Assembly (NCBI GenBank): GCA_019914995.1
Contig: CM034132.1
Span: 7,868,662-7,932,661 of the forward strand
Reading direction: 5' to 3'
DNA from: Acanthochlamys bracteata
Taxonomy: Eukaryota > Streptophyta > Magnoliopsida > Pandanales > Velloziaceae
DNA: 64,000 nucleotides
The notes beneath the pieces are model-generated. The model worked only from the letters and a program-made list of their open reading frames with translations, had not been told where the DNA came from and did not search any database. The translations under genes and the position numbers were made by a program. Shown piece after piece: positions 47,301-59,300 of this stretch (positions within the stretch are counted from its first letter, which is position 1; each line of letters opens with the position of its first letter).

Positions 47301-47378
47301 ATGATCTCTTCCGCCCGATTACTCTCCCTGCTGGGATTTTGCCCCTGCACCACCTCTCGATCATTCACCTCCCTCAAG
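47301..47378 (+). pseudogene. Orphan GS-HQR leader exon (fourth copy, no gene body)
   Basis: An open 26-codon exon starts MISSARLLSL and ends in AAG before a GT donor, phase 0. It aligns with the leader exons at 28287, 33823 and 40872, including the preceding ATGGCATGA. The intron start (TTGCTCGCTTTGATTCTGAT) also resembles those genes. No GS-HQR exons follow before the RWA gene, so this is a truncated fourth paralog. Confidence 0.65.
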
Positions 47379-47520
47379 GTCACCTTTTTTAGTTGCTCGC
47401 TTTGATTCTGATAGTTTGTTGCTCAAATCAAGAAGAAGAATATCTGATCTTTCTCATAATTTTCTAAAAATAGTAAGAATGGTTTCTCTTTAAAAATTTT
47501 GTCCTGTGAAAAACTTAAAA

Positions 47521-48045
47521 TTTTTCTCAAAAATTAATTGGCTACGAGAACAGTGAACCAAAGTTTTTATAAATATTATCTCAGAACTATTGATAAGTAA
47601 TATAGAATTAAATTATTCTTTAACACTTGCCTTTCAGTAAAGTATTTTTTTTAAAAATTAAATTGATGTGGGCTACGTGCCATGTAATAAATTAAATAAA
47701 GCGGACGATCTGCTCTAAAATGAAATAAGCTATTTGTTCTAAAATATAGAGACAACTGTTCTTTAAATGAAACGGACTACCTGCCTCTGAAATAAAGCGG
47801 TTATTTTTGTACTAGAATAAATCGAATCATAAATATCCTAAATAGATATAGATGATAAGTTAGATTTAGTACACATTTTAGACCGATTCGGTTCAATCCG
47901 CTCAGATATTATGTAACGAATTTAGAATTTTTTTAAAAATTAATTGGCTATGAGAACAGTGAGCCTAAATCTCTATTAATATCATCTTAAAACTATTGAT
48001 AAATTATATTGGACTAAACTATTCTTTAACATTTTCGATGTTTTA
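47521..48045. repeat. Pair of direct repeats of about 110 bp
   Basis: The stretch starting AATTAATTGGCTACGAGAAC (about 47533-47635) recurs at about 47937-48045 with a few substitutions and the same closing words (TATTCTTTAACA). The about 300 bp between them are AT-rich and non-coding. Confidence 0.7.
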
Positions 48046-48623
48046 TTTGTTTGTAGATTTGTGAGTTAATTTCCTAATGACTGTCTGACTTAATTGAAGT
48101 ACTTCTATTTGTAAGTTAATGGCAATCTTAATTTTATTATCTTTGTATATTTGGTTGGTTTTTTAGTTTAAGCTTTCTCCTTCACTTCAAGAAATTGTCT
48201 TAAATTCTCCATCTTCGAGTTCTGTCCTCCATTTCTTCTGCAGAGAAGCGAGATAGACTTGGAAAAAAAACTATTTCGTAGAAAAATATTCCATCCCAAC
48301 AAGTACAAATCAACAAAACAAAAGTACAAAAGATTTGAAAGTTAAAAGCTTATTATCTAAGCAATAAGCTATGCAAGTTTCAATTATATTTAGTGCAAAT
48401 ATTTAAATCTGAGTTCTGTAGCAGAATTTCTGCTCGACTGCAACTTCTGTATTCAAAGGCTTCATTTAATAATGCCGAAACTTCATTTAAACATCATTTT
48501 TATATGACATAAATCCCCTTAGTGCTCATATTAGGACACGCTCCCTCGTAGGGTAGGTCGTTCGTTGAATATTGAGGATGTTCCTTATAGACAAAACAAT
48601 GACGTGGAGTCTTATGTATTCAA
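48046..48623. other. Spacer, no gene seen
   Basis: Part may be decayed intron 1 of the truncated fourth GS-HQR copy. No exon signal. Confidence 0.35.
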
Positions 48624-49137
48624 TAGGGATGGCAATTCGAATTACTAGATCAGTTCCGAATCGATCTATATAATAACTATATTAAAATTATTTAATTCTA
48701 ACTCAATTTATTTATTTATATTGATCAAAATTGTTAACCCTAATCCAACCTATTTATAATTAGGTCAAACTTGTATTGACTTATTTATAATTAAAATTAT
48801 TAAAATAAAAATTATAAATATTAATTTTTAATAATAAAATATTTTAAAAGAAAAAAATTAACTTTGACAAAATTTATAAATTAAATAAAAATTAGTTAAA
48901 TTAAGATAAATTAAAAATATATATATATACAAATTAAATTCAAATTTTTTGTAATTATTTTCTAATATTAAATAATATATATTATATAAATAATTATACG
49001 GATCAATTTTGGGTCAACCCGAATCCGATCCGAATCCATTTAAAAATTTCGGATTATTTTTCGGATCGATCTGAAATTAACCCGAATTCGATATTTTCGG
49101 ATCAATTTTTGGGGTCTGATCGAATTTACCACCCCTA
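48624..49137. mobile_element. hAT-type MITE with target duplication
   Basis: The left end is TAGGGATGGCAATTCG and the right end, inverted, is TAGGGGTGGTAAATTCG, typical of non-autonomous hAT elements. The flanks GTATTCAA (48616-48623) and GTATCTAA (49138-49145) match at 6 of 8 positions. The interior is AT-rich, with repeated GATCCGAATCC-like words near the right end and no coding frame. Confidence 0.75.
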
Positions 49138-49145
49138 GTATCTAA

Positions 49146-50349
49146 TCATTTTCCCATGCTGTGAGATTATATTTAGGCACCGTTTGTCCGTACTTTTTAG
49201 AGTCTATTATATTCTAATTTTATTTTATATTTTTTAAAATATTTTTTAAAAAATTATTTTATAAATACTTCAAATATTTTCATAATTATTATGGAGCTGC
49301 AATGTGTTTTGTCTGTATATTTTTAACTTTAACTAATATTTATTAAAATGTTCAAGTACTTAGCAAGGAATCTTCCAAACAACGCATACTTGAACTGATT
49401 ATCTCTAACCTTCGTAGTACTTACCATCTGTCACAGTGCATGGAATCTTTCAAGATTAGCGACTGTTTAGTTTACGGGATTATGCTGTTAATTCCTGTTC
49501 GCGGTTGTCAATAAAATATTTTTTAGAAAGAGTTTTTTCTAGATTATTCTAAAAATAAGCTTTTTCAGTTTAAAAAATAATTACATATATATTAATTTGA
49601 GTATATATATTTATCAATTTTTACTATATATGCCATTTTCATCAATAAATCGGATGGAGGTCAAATCGCGATCTAATTTAACTAAAATTTTATCAATATA
49701 TTTTTAATTAATAATTTTTTATATTTAATGGTGATGATTTAATTTTGATATTTTTTCAGCCAAAAATAGCTAGAAAGTATTATTATATATATATAATTAT
49801 GATGTAATTTATTTATATTTTTCAATTTTTAAAAAATTCTATAATATTGTAAAAAGTTTTAGAAAATAAAAAATTGAAATAGAGATGAAGAAGCATTTGA
49901 AACCTTCAACTATAACGTATTTCAATTACCAATTCAAACTTTATTTTTACCCAACTTTATTTCTCATCGAATTTGTAGAAACTCATTTTTGCTAAACTAA
50001 CTTCATAAAACTAAAATAAATCTTAGATAAAATTTTCACTTTGTTTTCTTTTTGTTGTACAAAACCTTGAAAGATTCTAAAGTGTAAACATAATTGAGAA
50101 GTTTAAGAATAATAAAAGCAGTGCTTGGGTAGGTGATGAACACTTAGAGAGCATAAGAAGTGGGTGGTTGCTTCATAATGGTTGCCAGACTTGGTGAGAT
50201 GATTAATGAAATTCACTACTAATGAAATGATGTAATGGTGAAGTTTGGAAAATGGATTAGGCAAACAACTACCAGATGTACACTGTCCATAGTTTATAGT
50301 TGGTGAGTTGTTAGCTAATAGCTCATGATTTATAACGAGACTCACAACT
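49146..50349. other. AT-rich spacer with possible MITE remnants
   Basis: TTAGGCACCGTTTGTCCG at about 49174 looks like the left end of a PIF/Harbinger-type MITE, but a convincing right end was not found. No gene supported. Confidence 0.35.
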
Positions 50350-50586
50350 TGCTTGTTTCTCTATTCTGAAATCGCTTCCAAAAAAATATTACTAAAAAAA
50401 CTTTATTTTAAAATTTTTTATAAACTAAATTTTTTACCTAAAAAAATAGTTTAAAATATATATTATATAATTTATATAATCTAAATTTAAAAAAAAAATT
50501 ATTGAGTCTAAAAACTTATTTCTGAATTTATTAATAGTGGGAATGCGTTTAGAAGAAGCAACCACGATGCACTCCCAAACGAGCAG
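50350..50586. repeat. Possible MITE
   Basis: The left side (GCTTGTTTCTC) and the inverted right side (GCTCGTTTGGGAGTGC) are imperfect inverted repeats around an AT-rich core. Confidence 0.35.
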
Positions 50587-51696
50587 TATATAATGAAATG
50601 AAAATCAATAAACTGCAGATGAACCAACACCATCGCGTATATATTATATAAGGTTGGTGTTCATATCAACCAATGATTCCTATGAACGAAAGTTTACGAG
50701 TTTGAAGAGCTTGTGTGGAGTAGAAGTTTACTTATTAAAGCATTTTTTGCAGAGATATTGTTATGGATTATTAACGGAAATTTATGATGTCATTAGAAAA
50801 AAAAAATCAACTTTTGAGCAGTTATATGACTTAAAAGTGAGATCTATAATTGTCGCTTAAAACATGCATCAATTTAAAAAAAGAAGAAAAAGGAAGTGAT
50901 AGTTAGGTACTTAAGTGAGCTCTTGAATTAGAAGTTTTAACTTTTTTCTACCATTAGGTCCATTAAGAATAAAGTAGTTTGTCAGGAAATTTAATGATTA
51001 ATAAAATAGCACGCATGTTTTCGGAATATAATAATTACTTGTTTTATCAATTAAAACACTCACATTATACTCGAGTGATCATGTAATTTATCTTTTAAAA
51101 TCTTGAAAATCAAGCTGAATAAAAATAAAAAATGAGAATATAAAATAATTTAGAGCCGGCGGATATATAGCTCATTCTCACAATTTAGTAAGTTAAGCCT
51201 TCAAAATATTTTTTTGAAACAATTATGTGAAACCTTTCATCAACGGAAAAATATCCTTTTGTTTGTGAAATTTAAAGCTTTAGACCTCCATAACTTGTTT
51301 TGGCAAATTTAGCCCCTTTGTTTGTGAAAGTCAAGTTTACTCCTCATTTTCTTATGTAACAAAATACGCAAACTTATTCCACCAACTAACTAGCTTCTCT
51401 TTGTACAATCAAGGTAGCAGATTTTGGACTTGCTCGTTAAGTTTCTTCTCAGCCATCTTTTACTGAATACTTTGAGACAAAAAAGGTGCATACTTTGAGA
51501 TACCAAGTGGGCAAGTGAAGAAAACTTTTCATACATAAATTCATGAGATAAAAATGTAGATGGACTAAAATTATAAAAATACCTCGCCTATTGATGATAT
51601 GCTTGTCATCACGATACCTCTAAAAGATCAGATTTTACTATCACGGTATGATTATTTTGACTTTTCTTTATCATCTTCAGTATCTTATTATGTCAA
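50587..51696. other. Spacer, no gene supported
   Basis: The open frame at 50654-50860 matches nothing I recognise. At 51411-51436 the sequence translates to VADFGLAR followed by a stop, like a protein-kinase DFG motif, but it is too short to call. Confidence 0.35.
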
Positions 51697-52143
51697 TGTA
51701 GGTTTAGAGGATGGTAGAATACTTTAGATATTTAGAACACTTTAATATAAATTTAAAGTAGTTTAGAGAATATTCTAAATAAGTTGGATACTTTGGAGAT
51801 AGAGATTTCTGTATAGAAACTTTATGAATCAAATATTCTCTATCATTCGATTAAAATAATCTCCACTATCCATGGAGGAAGTGGAATGGGTATAAATAAG
51901 AAGATAAATGCCCTCATTTGGAGTATCAAGAAAATCAAGCTAAGTCCTTGTAAACAAGTTTGAGTGTAATAAAAAATTCTTTCCAAACTTTTCAAGTGTG
52001 CTATTTATTTTCCTTCCTCTTTCAAGCCCACACAAACTTATTTAGCTATCTTTGATAACTCATTAAGAATAGAAGACTGACTTAATCATAAAAGGTGTAA
52101 TTAAATGACGCACGAGTCAAGATAAACTTTAGATCCGTGATAA
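51697..52143 (+). repeat. 5' LTR
   Basis: Direct repeat of 54081-54530, with a TATAAATA box at about 51890 and the primer-binding-like site directly downstream. Confidence 0.75.
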
Positions 52144-52317
52144 ATAGTATCAGAAACAAAATTCTGCCAAATAAAAATGGCAAGCGGAAGCGATCTTACC
52201 ATTCACGAGGGAAGGAAGATTGAAAGAAAAGCTCTCAAGAGCAGTCAGCAATGCAAAGAAAGTCTAGAGACATAATGACGGAAGTAAACCTCAACACTCG
52301 CTAGGGTGGAGCTCGTT

Positions 52318-53960
52318 ATAGCTGATAAGATGGATCAATTCGAAAAGTTGGGCCAAAGCATTAAAAAGTTTGAGAAGGGATAAAAAGAGCTTCCTGAAAA
52401 GATGCAAGGCGCCTTGAATATGGTAGCTGAATCTTGCTCTCGCAAAGGTAAGACCCTTAAATACTCTCTTTGGTGATATGGATGCTCTTATGAAATAAGT
52501 TACGATCCTTATGAAAGAGGTCGTAAGATTGGCCAACGAATTGAGGGATGTCTGAGGGGACTTGACACTTTGCAAAATGACGGTTACACGAGGGAGAGTT
52601 TTAGTCGTATCCTCAGCTTCTACTTCTTCGAATGTGCATGTTCTAAAATCCAAAGCGTATAAGGGAGCGTGGAATGCGAAAGAGATTGATAACTTCATAG
52701 CTTAGAGCGGCTCTCTAGGAGTACCAGCATCACAAAGGATGTACATAAAATCGATCATGCCACCTTTATTTTGAAGATAGCGAAATAGTATGATTGATGA
52801 AGATGCATGCCGAAATCAGAGGGAGACCTGCACCATTGCCATTTGGAAAGAGTTCAAGAGGGAACTTAAACAGCAATTTCTATCCAGTGAATGTCAAAGA
52901 CGAGGTAAGGGCAAAATTTCGACACCTGACACATCGAGGTAGCATAAAGGATTACGTAAAGGAGTTTTCAGAGTTGATCTTAGAAATTCCTGATTTTTCA
53001 GAAAGAGAGGCTCATTTTTCTTTCATGGACTGAGTTACAAATATGAAAAATATTGGAGATCCAACATAGAGGACCTTAAGATCTCAACTCTGTTATTGCT
53101 ATAGCTGAATTCCTTATAAAATTTCAATGGCCATAAAAGAATAAGCCTCATATGAAGTACGAGAACAATAGTGGGTAAGACGACCACCAATCTAATGAGA
53201 CACCAGATGACTTGGTAAAATTCAAGGGAGGTTCCAATAGAGATAAATGAAGTAATGATAATAATCGAAAAAATGGTAAGCCACTATTGAAATGCTTTCT
53301 TTGTGATGAATTACATATAGCTAGAGAGATGCCCAAAATATAGCACGTTGTCAGTCTTAATGGAAGCAGTGGATGAGCCACAAGTTGAAGTGGTACGAAT
53401 GGGTTCTTTACAACTCTTCCATTCTGTCAAAGCCAATGAAGATGTGCCGCGACGTAAAGTGAAGGGTCGGTCATACGTGATGGCAAGAGGTACGCACCTT
53501 GGTAGACATAGGGGCTACCACAACTTTTTTGATAAAAAGGAAGCTAAAAGACTTCATCAAATACGAAACGGGACGAGGATGGTTTAAGATAGTCAACTCC
53601 GAACTCAAATCAATTTTAAGAATTGCTCATGGGGTGAAGACACGCATAGGTGAGTGGTCCGATTTTATAGACTTTTTCAGTGTAAGCATGAATGATTATA
53701 ATCATCCAATAGTTCTTAGAATGGAGTTCATGGATCTTGTGCCTATTCCTTTTGTTAATTCTATATGAATCTTGGATGAAGGAAATATGTGCATAGTACT
53801 TTTGTCGCGTGAAGCGAATATCTAAGCCAGAACTATTTCTGCCATGCAACTCTGAAAAGAGCCTAACCTTCCGAGACAAGCTGCCAAAGGAAAATAAAGA
53901 GACCAAGCCGAAAAAGTCACCACACAATAAGGAGGAACAAAGTGTTCCGCAATAGCTCCA
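52318..53960 (+). pseudogene. Retrotransposon gag-protease, broken
   Basis: In order: an N-terminal gag region with QFEKLGQSIKKFEKG (52332), a Retrotrans_gag core with FYPVNVKDEVRAKFRHLT and IKDYVKEFSEL (52877-52990), a CCHC-like knuckle CFLCDELHIAREM (about 53290) in which the last Cys is Met, and an aspartic protease with DIGATTTFL (about 53502) where active enzymes have D-T/S-G-A. The protease continues to about 53890. The frame is interrupted by stops (52381, 53031) and by a frameshift in the protease region. Family known: Ty3/gypsy-like gag and protease. It is non-functional as read. Confidence 0.75.
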
Positions 53961-54080
53961 CACACTTGCGATTAGGGCATCACGAAATAGGTGGATAAGA
54001 ATATCACAGTATGGTTTTTTTAACTTTTTTCTCTATGCTTATTACTTTAATAAAATGTATTTTATCTAGGTAAAATACTT

Positions 54081-54530
54081 TGTAAATAAGAAAGATTTAG
54101 ATTATGGTATAATACTCTAAACACTTAGGATATTTTAACATAAGTTTAGAGTAGCTTAGAGAATACTTTAAATAGATTGGATATTTTAGAGATTGAGATT
54201 TTTGTATGAAAATTTTTTGGATCAAATATTCTCCACCTTTCGATCAAAGTAATCTGTACCGTCTATTGAAAATATCGAATGGGATATAAATAGGAGGACA
54301 ATGCCCTCATTTGAAGCATAAAGAAAATCAAGCTAAGTCCTTTTAAACAAGCTTGAGTGTAATAAATAGTTTTTTCCAAGCTCTTTAAGTGTGCTCTTTA
54401 CTTTCCTTCCTCCTTCAAATCCATAAAAGCTTCCTTACTTATCTTGATAGCTCATTTAGATAAAAAATTGACTTAGTCACAAGAGATGTAACTAAGTACC
54501 GCACGAACTAAAATAAAACTTCAAATCCAT
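54081..54530 (+). repeat. 3' LTR
   Basis: Direct repeat of 51697-52143, with the corresponding TATAAATA box near 54286. Confidence 0.75.
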
Positions 54531-55180
54531 AACATTACTCACCGGAATTGTCACAACCAACTAAATAAATAAGAAAACGAAGAGTTAACTACTGCTTGTG
54601 GTTGGAGTTATTTAGAATTACTTAAAGTAAGATATTATTTCTAAAAAGTTATTTTTAATAAAATTTAAAAATATGATTTTTTAGCTTAAAACTAAATAAA
54701 TATTATACATATGAAAACTTTATAAGATATAATTCATTCTTATAACCATAGCCAAATATGCACTAGTCAGCTAGCATTGAGAAATAATATGCTCCTAACC
54801 AAGGCTAATTAATAAATAGTACTTCAAAATCAAAATATTGAAATTACTAAATAATATTTTTTATTTTTACCAAATTCAATATCATTAAACTCAATTTTAC
54901 GAAATTTATTTATCATCAATTAAAACACAATTTTAATGTCTAAAGGGAACAATGGGGGTCCCTGCCCTTTTGGATTTTCTAAAACAAAAAAATTAAGACG
55001 GGGTTAAATGTAATTATACTCCTAACATTTGTTCGCACATAATTGATCATAACCTTGTTATTGCTGGATTAAACAACAACTAAGAAGGAAAAGGAAATCA
55101 ATAACTTTATCAATAATAAATAATAATAATAAAAATAAAAGAAAGAAGAAGAAGTTTGTTCAGTCAGGGATTCATTTAAC
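54531..55180. other. Upstream region of the RWA gene
   Basis: No coding signal. It is AT-rich, with an AATAAT-type run near 55110, and likely includes the promoter of the gene that follows. Confidence 0.45.
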
Positions 55181-55591
55181 CAACAACCAACGCACCACTC
55201 TCCCTCCTACGGCTCTTCGCTTCAGACAGCGACTTCCCTCCCTTCTTCCCATCTCCCTCCAACAACAGCAGCAACAACAATCAATCAATCAATCTTTTTT
55301 CTTTCTCCCTCTTTCAAGCTTCCACCATTGTCGTTCTTGGTTTTTGAATCCTTTGATTTGTTCAATTCAATAATAATCTCCACCAAACGAAAACCAACAT
55401 ACTCCTCTATCCCCGTGATTGCTTCAGATCTGCGCTTCCCCTACTATTCATCTCTTAAATGCCACCACCATCTCAAAACTCTTCTTCATTACTAAAACAA
55501 TCGCCAATCCATGAACTGAGAAGAACATTTTGAATCTGTAGCCACTACCGAGGAAGTTTCCCATCAAGATCTTCCTCGCTCGGGATTAAAG
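55180..55591 (+). other. 5' untranslated exon of the RWA gene
   Basis: CT- and CAA-rich transcript-like leader (a CAACAGCAGCAACAACAATC run near 55261) ending at a good donor, AAAG|GTAAGATC. The start of the exon is not determined. Confidence 0.55.
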
Positions 55592-56315
55592 GTAAGATCT
55601 CGGTTTATGTTTACTAGTGTTTCTTATTTAATTTTATTTTGGTTGAATCTGCATTGCATTGTGTTTAGGAGATTAGGTTGGTGTTTCTACTTTCAGTAAA
55701 GTTTTTGTCTGTTTTACTTTTGGGGTAAAGGGTGATCTTTAGTTATGGAAAATGGTTCGGGTTTTGGTGTTACAAAGTCTTGCACCCAAAAAGTTAGAAC
55801 CTTGACGCTTGTATTTCCATTGTTGATTCTTTTTAAAAAAATTTAACTGGATTTGATCTTGATGACGATCATACTTTTGGGTGTCAAAAAGTTGTACTCA
55901 TGTGAGTCCTGTGCTTGATGCTGTTTTGATTCAGAGGTTTTAAACGAGAAAGACATTAGGGGTTATGCCTGCCTGCTACTGCTGAGTCTGTCAGTTCCAT
56001 TATTGAAGAAGATTGTATAAACTTAAGTTGTAGTCTCCATAGGACTGAAATGGTAACATTCAAGTTGTTAAATTGGTCAGGATTTACCCCTTGAAGTTTC
56101 ATCTGTAACTCCTAGGACATCTGGCGTCAGTCATACTTTGCGGTATTGGATATAATATGCTTTCTAGGTGAAAATGATGGAGTTAGAAGAGTGTTTGTTG
56201 TCTTAGAACTTGTTTTGGGCTGCAGTAGTTATTTCCCCTTCTCTTAAGAAGGACATCCATAATATGTTATGCTTAATATTTCTACATTTGCATTTTTCAT
56301 CTTTGTAGGGAAAGA

Positions 56316-59300
56316 ATGGTGGTTTCTGGCCCAGTAACTCCTGGTCAGGTGAGTTTTATATTCCGTCCTTATTCTCTTTCCTTTAACCAAATATTCTTCA
56401 ATGTACTTCTTGGTCTGCCGGTTGTTATTTGTGGTCAGCAGGCCAAGTTGTTTGTGGTCCCCAAGTTGTGTGTTTCAAATGCCATCATGCCTAAGCAAGT
56501 TTTATTGGTAAATTATGGCATTGAATTTAGAAGTCATAGCCGCATAGTGACTAAAAGTATGCTTTCATGAAAATTTGGATGGCTAGACTTCATGGATCAT
56601 CGCATGTTGCTTGCCTTTGTTGGATATGTTGTCTTGACTGAGGATTCTCCTGCCACTTTTGGCACAAATTAAATTTGTGGTATCATATGTTAGTATTTGC
56701 AGTTTGGTGCATGATTATTTCATTCTCAGGCTGCCGGAAACATGTTTCTTTCAATTTGCACTTGTTGACGCCAATTCATTTTCTTAATTGTTCATTTTCT
56801 CTTTTCATTTTGAGTTGTCGATTTCAAGAGCGCTACTTGTACTGCTTTGTAAAACTTTTGAGTTATTGCAGTTGAGAAACTTTAGCATTGGAGGTGATGG
56901 TTACTTGAAATTTAAGAGCTTGTATGGCTACTTTCCTCTCTTTGATTGATTTAAATACTTCATGCTGCTTACAGTAATCAGTATCTTTTTTGGTGATTTA
57001 TGTTATAGCCTCACTTCCTAATGTATAGATAGAAACTATTTATGAATGTTCCTTGTTACAAATCCCTCAAAATTTTCAGCAACTTTGAATTATAGAGGGT
57101 CAAGACTCGAGTAGTACTTCAAATAATAGAACAAATTTTATTGACTGTCTGGAAAGTTTGACTCTCTCCAGATTATCTCAGAATGTAGGCAATGTTTTGT
57201 ATTTTCAGGAGCTACCTCAAGTTATATTTTATCTCCTTGTTGGACGTCAAATCTGAAACTGGCTCCTCCTAAATTATGTGTGACTTGCAAATCAAGTTAG
57301 ACTACCTGGTCGCTAGACAAGTAGTCTAAGACATTTGGAACCTCATAGATCATTGGCTACACATAGTTCCCTGTGAATATTACATAATGTTTACGATATG
57401 TGTATCTTCTGTTGATGGTGCTTTTTTACATGGAACATTGAGTCTATTTCATTGTTCCAGGTTTCTTTTCTGCTTGGTTTCTTCCCTGTGCTTGTGGCAT
57501 GGATATATTCAGAAATATTGGAGTACAAGAAAACCTCTTCTCCAGTGAAAGTGTAAGATATTTCTCAAACTAAAGCAATCCGTTAAATTGCTGTACAATG
57601 TGCATCTTTCCTGTAGTGCATTGTTGTTTAGACAATCAGGAAAAGTTAGAAGGTTTGGTGCTTGTAATATGAAGTCCTTCTATATTTAGAGTGTGCAAGT
57701 TTCCTGGGCCTGGACTTGTTTGAGATCGATTCTCCACCTTGTTGAAATATAAAATTTTTGCTTCTATGCTTAAGCTCCTAGTCCTACACTTTCAGTAATT
57801 GAGCCACTTTTTTCAACTCGGGGGATCAATGACCTCCCCTCAAGCAAAAGTTTTGGCATTAAGCCAGTATGCTGCTTTTGCCCACTTTAAAGTATGTAAG
57901 CATGACATCTTTCATCGTGTCTCCTAGCATTCCTATAACTTGCTTCTAGCAATATTATGAGGTTAATTATCTTCTTCTACCGAGAATATGACCTTCAAAT
58001 CGCAGTCCATTTATCTTGAAGCATTTTTGTCGTTTGAATGCAGTCATTCGGATATCAATCTTGCAGAGTTTGGTAATGATACTGTTAAAGAAGATGATAG
58101 AGCTGTGTTGATTGAGAGTGGTATTGCAAGATCACCTTCTGTCAAATATCAGAATTCATCTATTCGAGTAAACTTAATGAGGTTATACTCAATTTTCTAC
58201 TGCAGCTTCATACATTTATCTTTGTCACATTTAGTACTAACATATACCTATGATTCTGTAGATTTTTAACAATGGATGATTGCTTTTTACTTGAAAATCG
58301 ACCTTTACTAAAAGCCATGTAAGTTGTTTGTTATTAGCCCGTTAAGTTCTTCATGATATGTGTGTCATGGCATTAATTTCCTGTGGAAATGTTTTGCAGG
58401 TCTGAATTTGGTGCAACTCTTATTTACTTCTACATATGTGACAGGACAAGTATATTTCCGGAATCTAAAAAGGTCAGATCTGCATATTATGACTTTTTTA
58501 TTGTGTTAAGATATAGCAACATGCCTAGTCTTAATTTCTAGAGACCCTTAGTTTTTTTAATCATTATCCTTGAACATGCATGCGTATTCATGCATTGCTG
58601 ACCTTAACATGGAGTGAGTTGCATTCATTATGCTTGAAGCTTGAAGGGTTTCCATAAAAGTGATAACAGCAGAATTGCTGAATGATCCTCTTTAATTTAA
58701 AGATTAGAATGCCTCATGCAATTTACGTAGTCAATCATTGCACTAGGCTATATCTAGGAAAAGGAAAAGTTTTTTAAGGATTAAGCTGTAGCAGAATAAG
58801 TAATGTGAAATTGTTTTTTAAAGAAATATAAGAATATTAGTTCAAAGATTTCAAAGTATGGATTAAGATTTAGATTTGGACAGGGCTGGAATGTAGGATT
58901 TGGAATAATATGATTGGAAAAATCAGCAATGGGTTTGCACATAGGATTTTGTATATACTAATACATAAACAAATATGGAAAATGCAGAGAAAAGAAAATT
59001 ATTGAAAATGTTGAATTGGTTAGGGTAACTGTAGGATGATGATCAGATTAATTTTACTGGTATATCATGAAATATTGAATCTTTTATTTTTTTACTTTAG
59101 TTAGAAAATAATTTGCAATGATGTATTGCAAGTCTCAATGATGTTTATGTGGTGTTGTCTTCTTATATGCTTTTGACAATTGGCATAATTCTTGTAGGGT
59201 TCAAAAGTCGGGATTAGGATTGCTTAGGATAAAATAGTATCAGGATCTGAAGTACTCGAGAAATCAATCGTATGTGATTAGCAGATAAGAACCAATGAAA

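Larger units (their letters stand above)
51697..54530 (+). mobile_element. Small LTR retrotransposon carrying only gag-protease remnants
   Basis: The blocks 51697-52143 and 54081-54530 are direct repeats (LTRs, about 450 bp) sharing TCAAATATTCTC, ATGCCCTCATTTG, AATCAAGCTAAGTCCTT and TTGAGTGTAATAAA. A primer-binding-like site TAGTATCAGAAAC follows the 5' LTR at 52147. The internal part is only about 1.9 kb, with gag and aspartic protease remnants and no RT, RNase H or integrase. The LTRs differ by many substitutions, so the insertion is not recent. I see no clear polypurine tract or target duplication. Confidence 0.8.

Noticed and set aside
50654..50860. Open frame of 68 codons
   Set aside because: No motif, no splice context and AT-rich surroundings; not supported as a gene.
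51411..51436. VADFGLAR, a kinase DFG-like motif followed by a stop
   Set aside because: Only about nine codons match and no neighbouring kinase sequence is found; too short to separate from chance.
52291..52698. Minus-strand open frame of 135 codons
   Set aside because: It is antisense to the gag remnant of the LTR element, which explains the region better.
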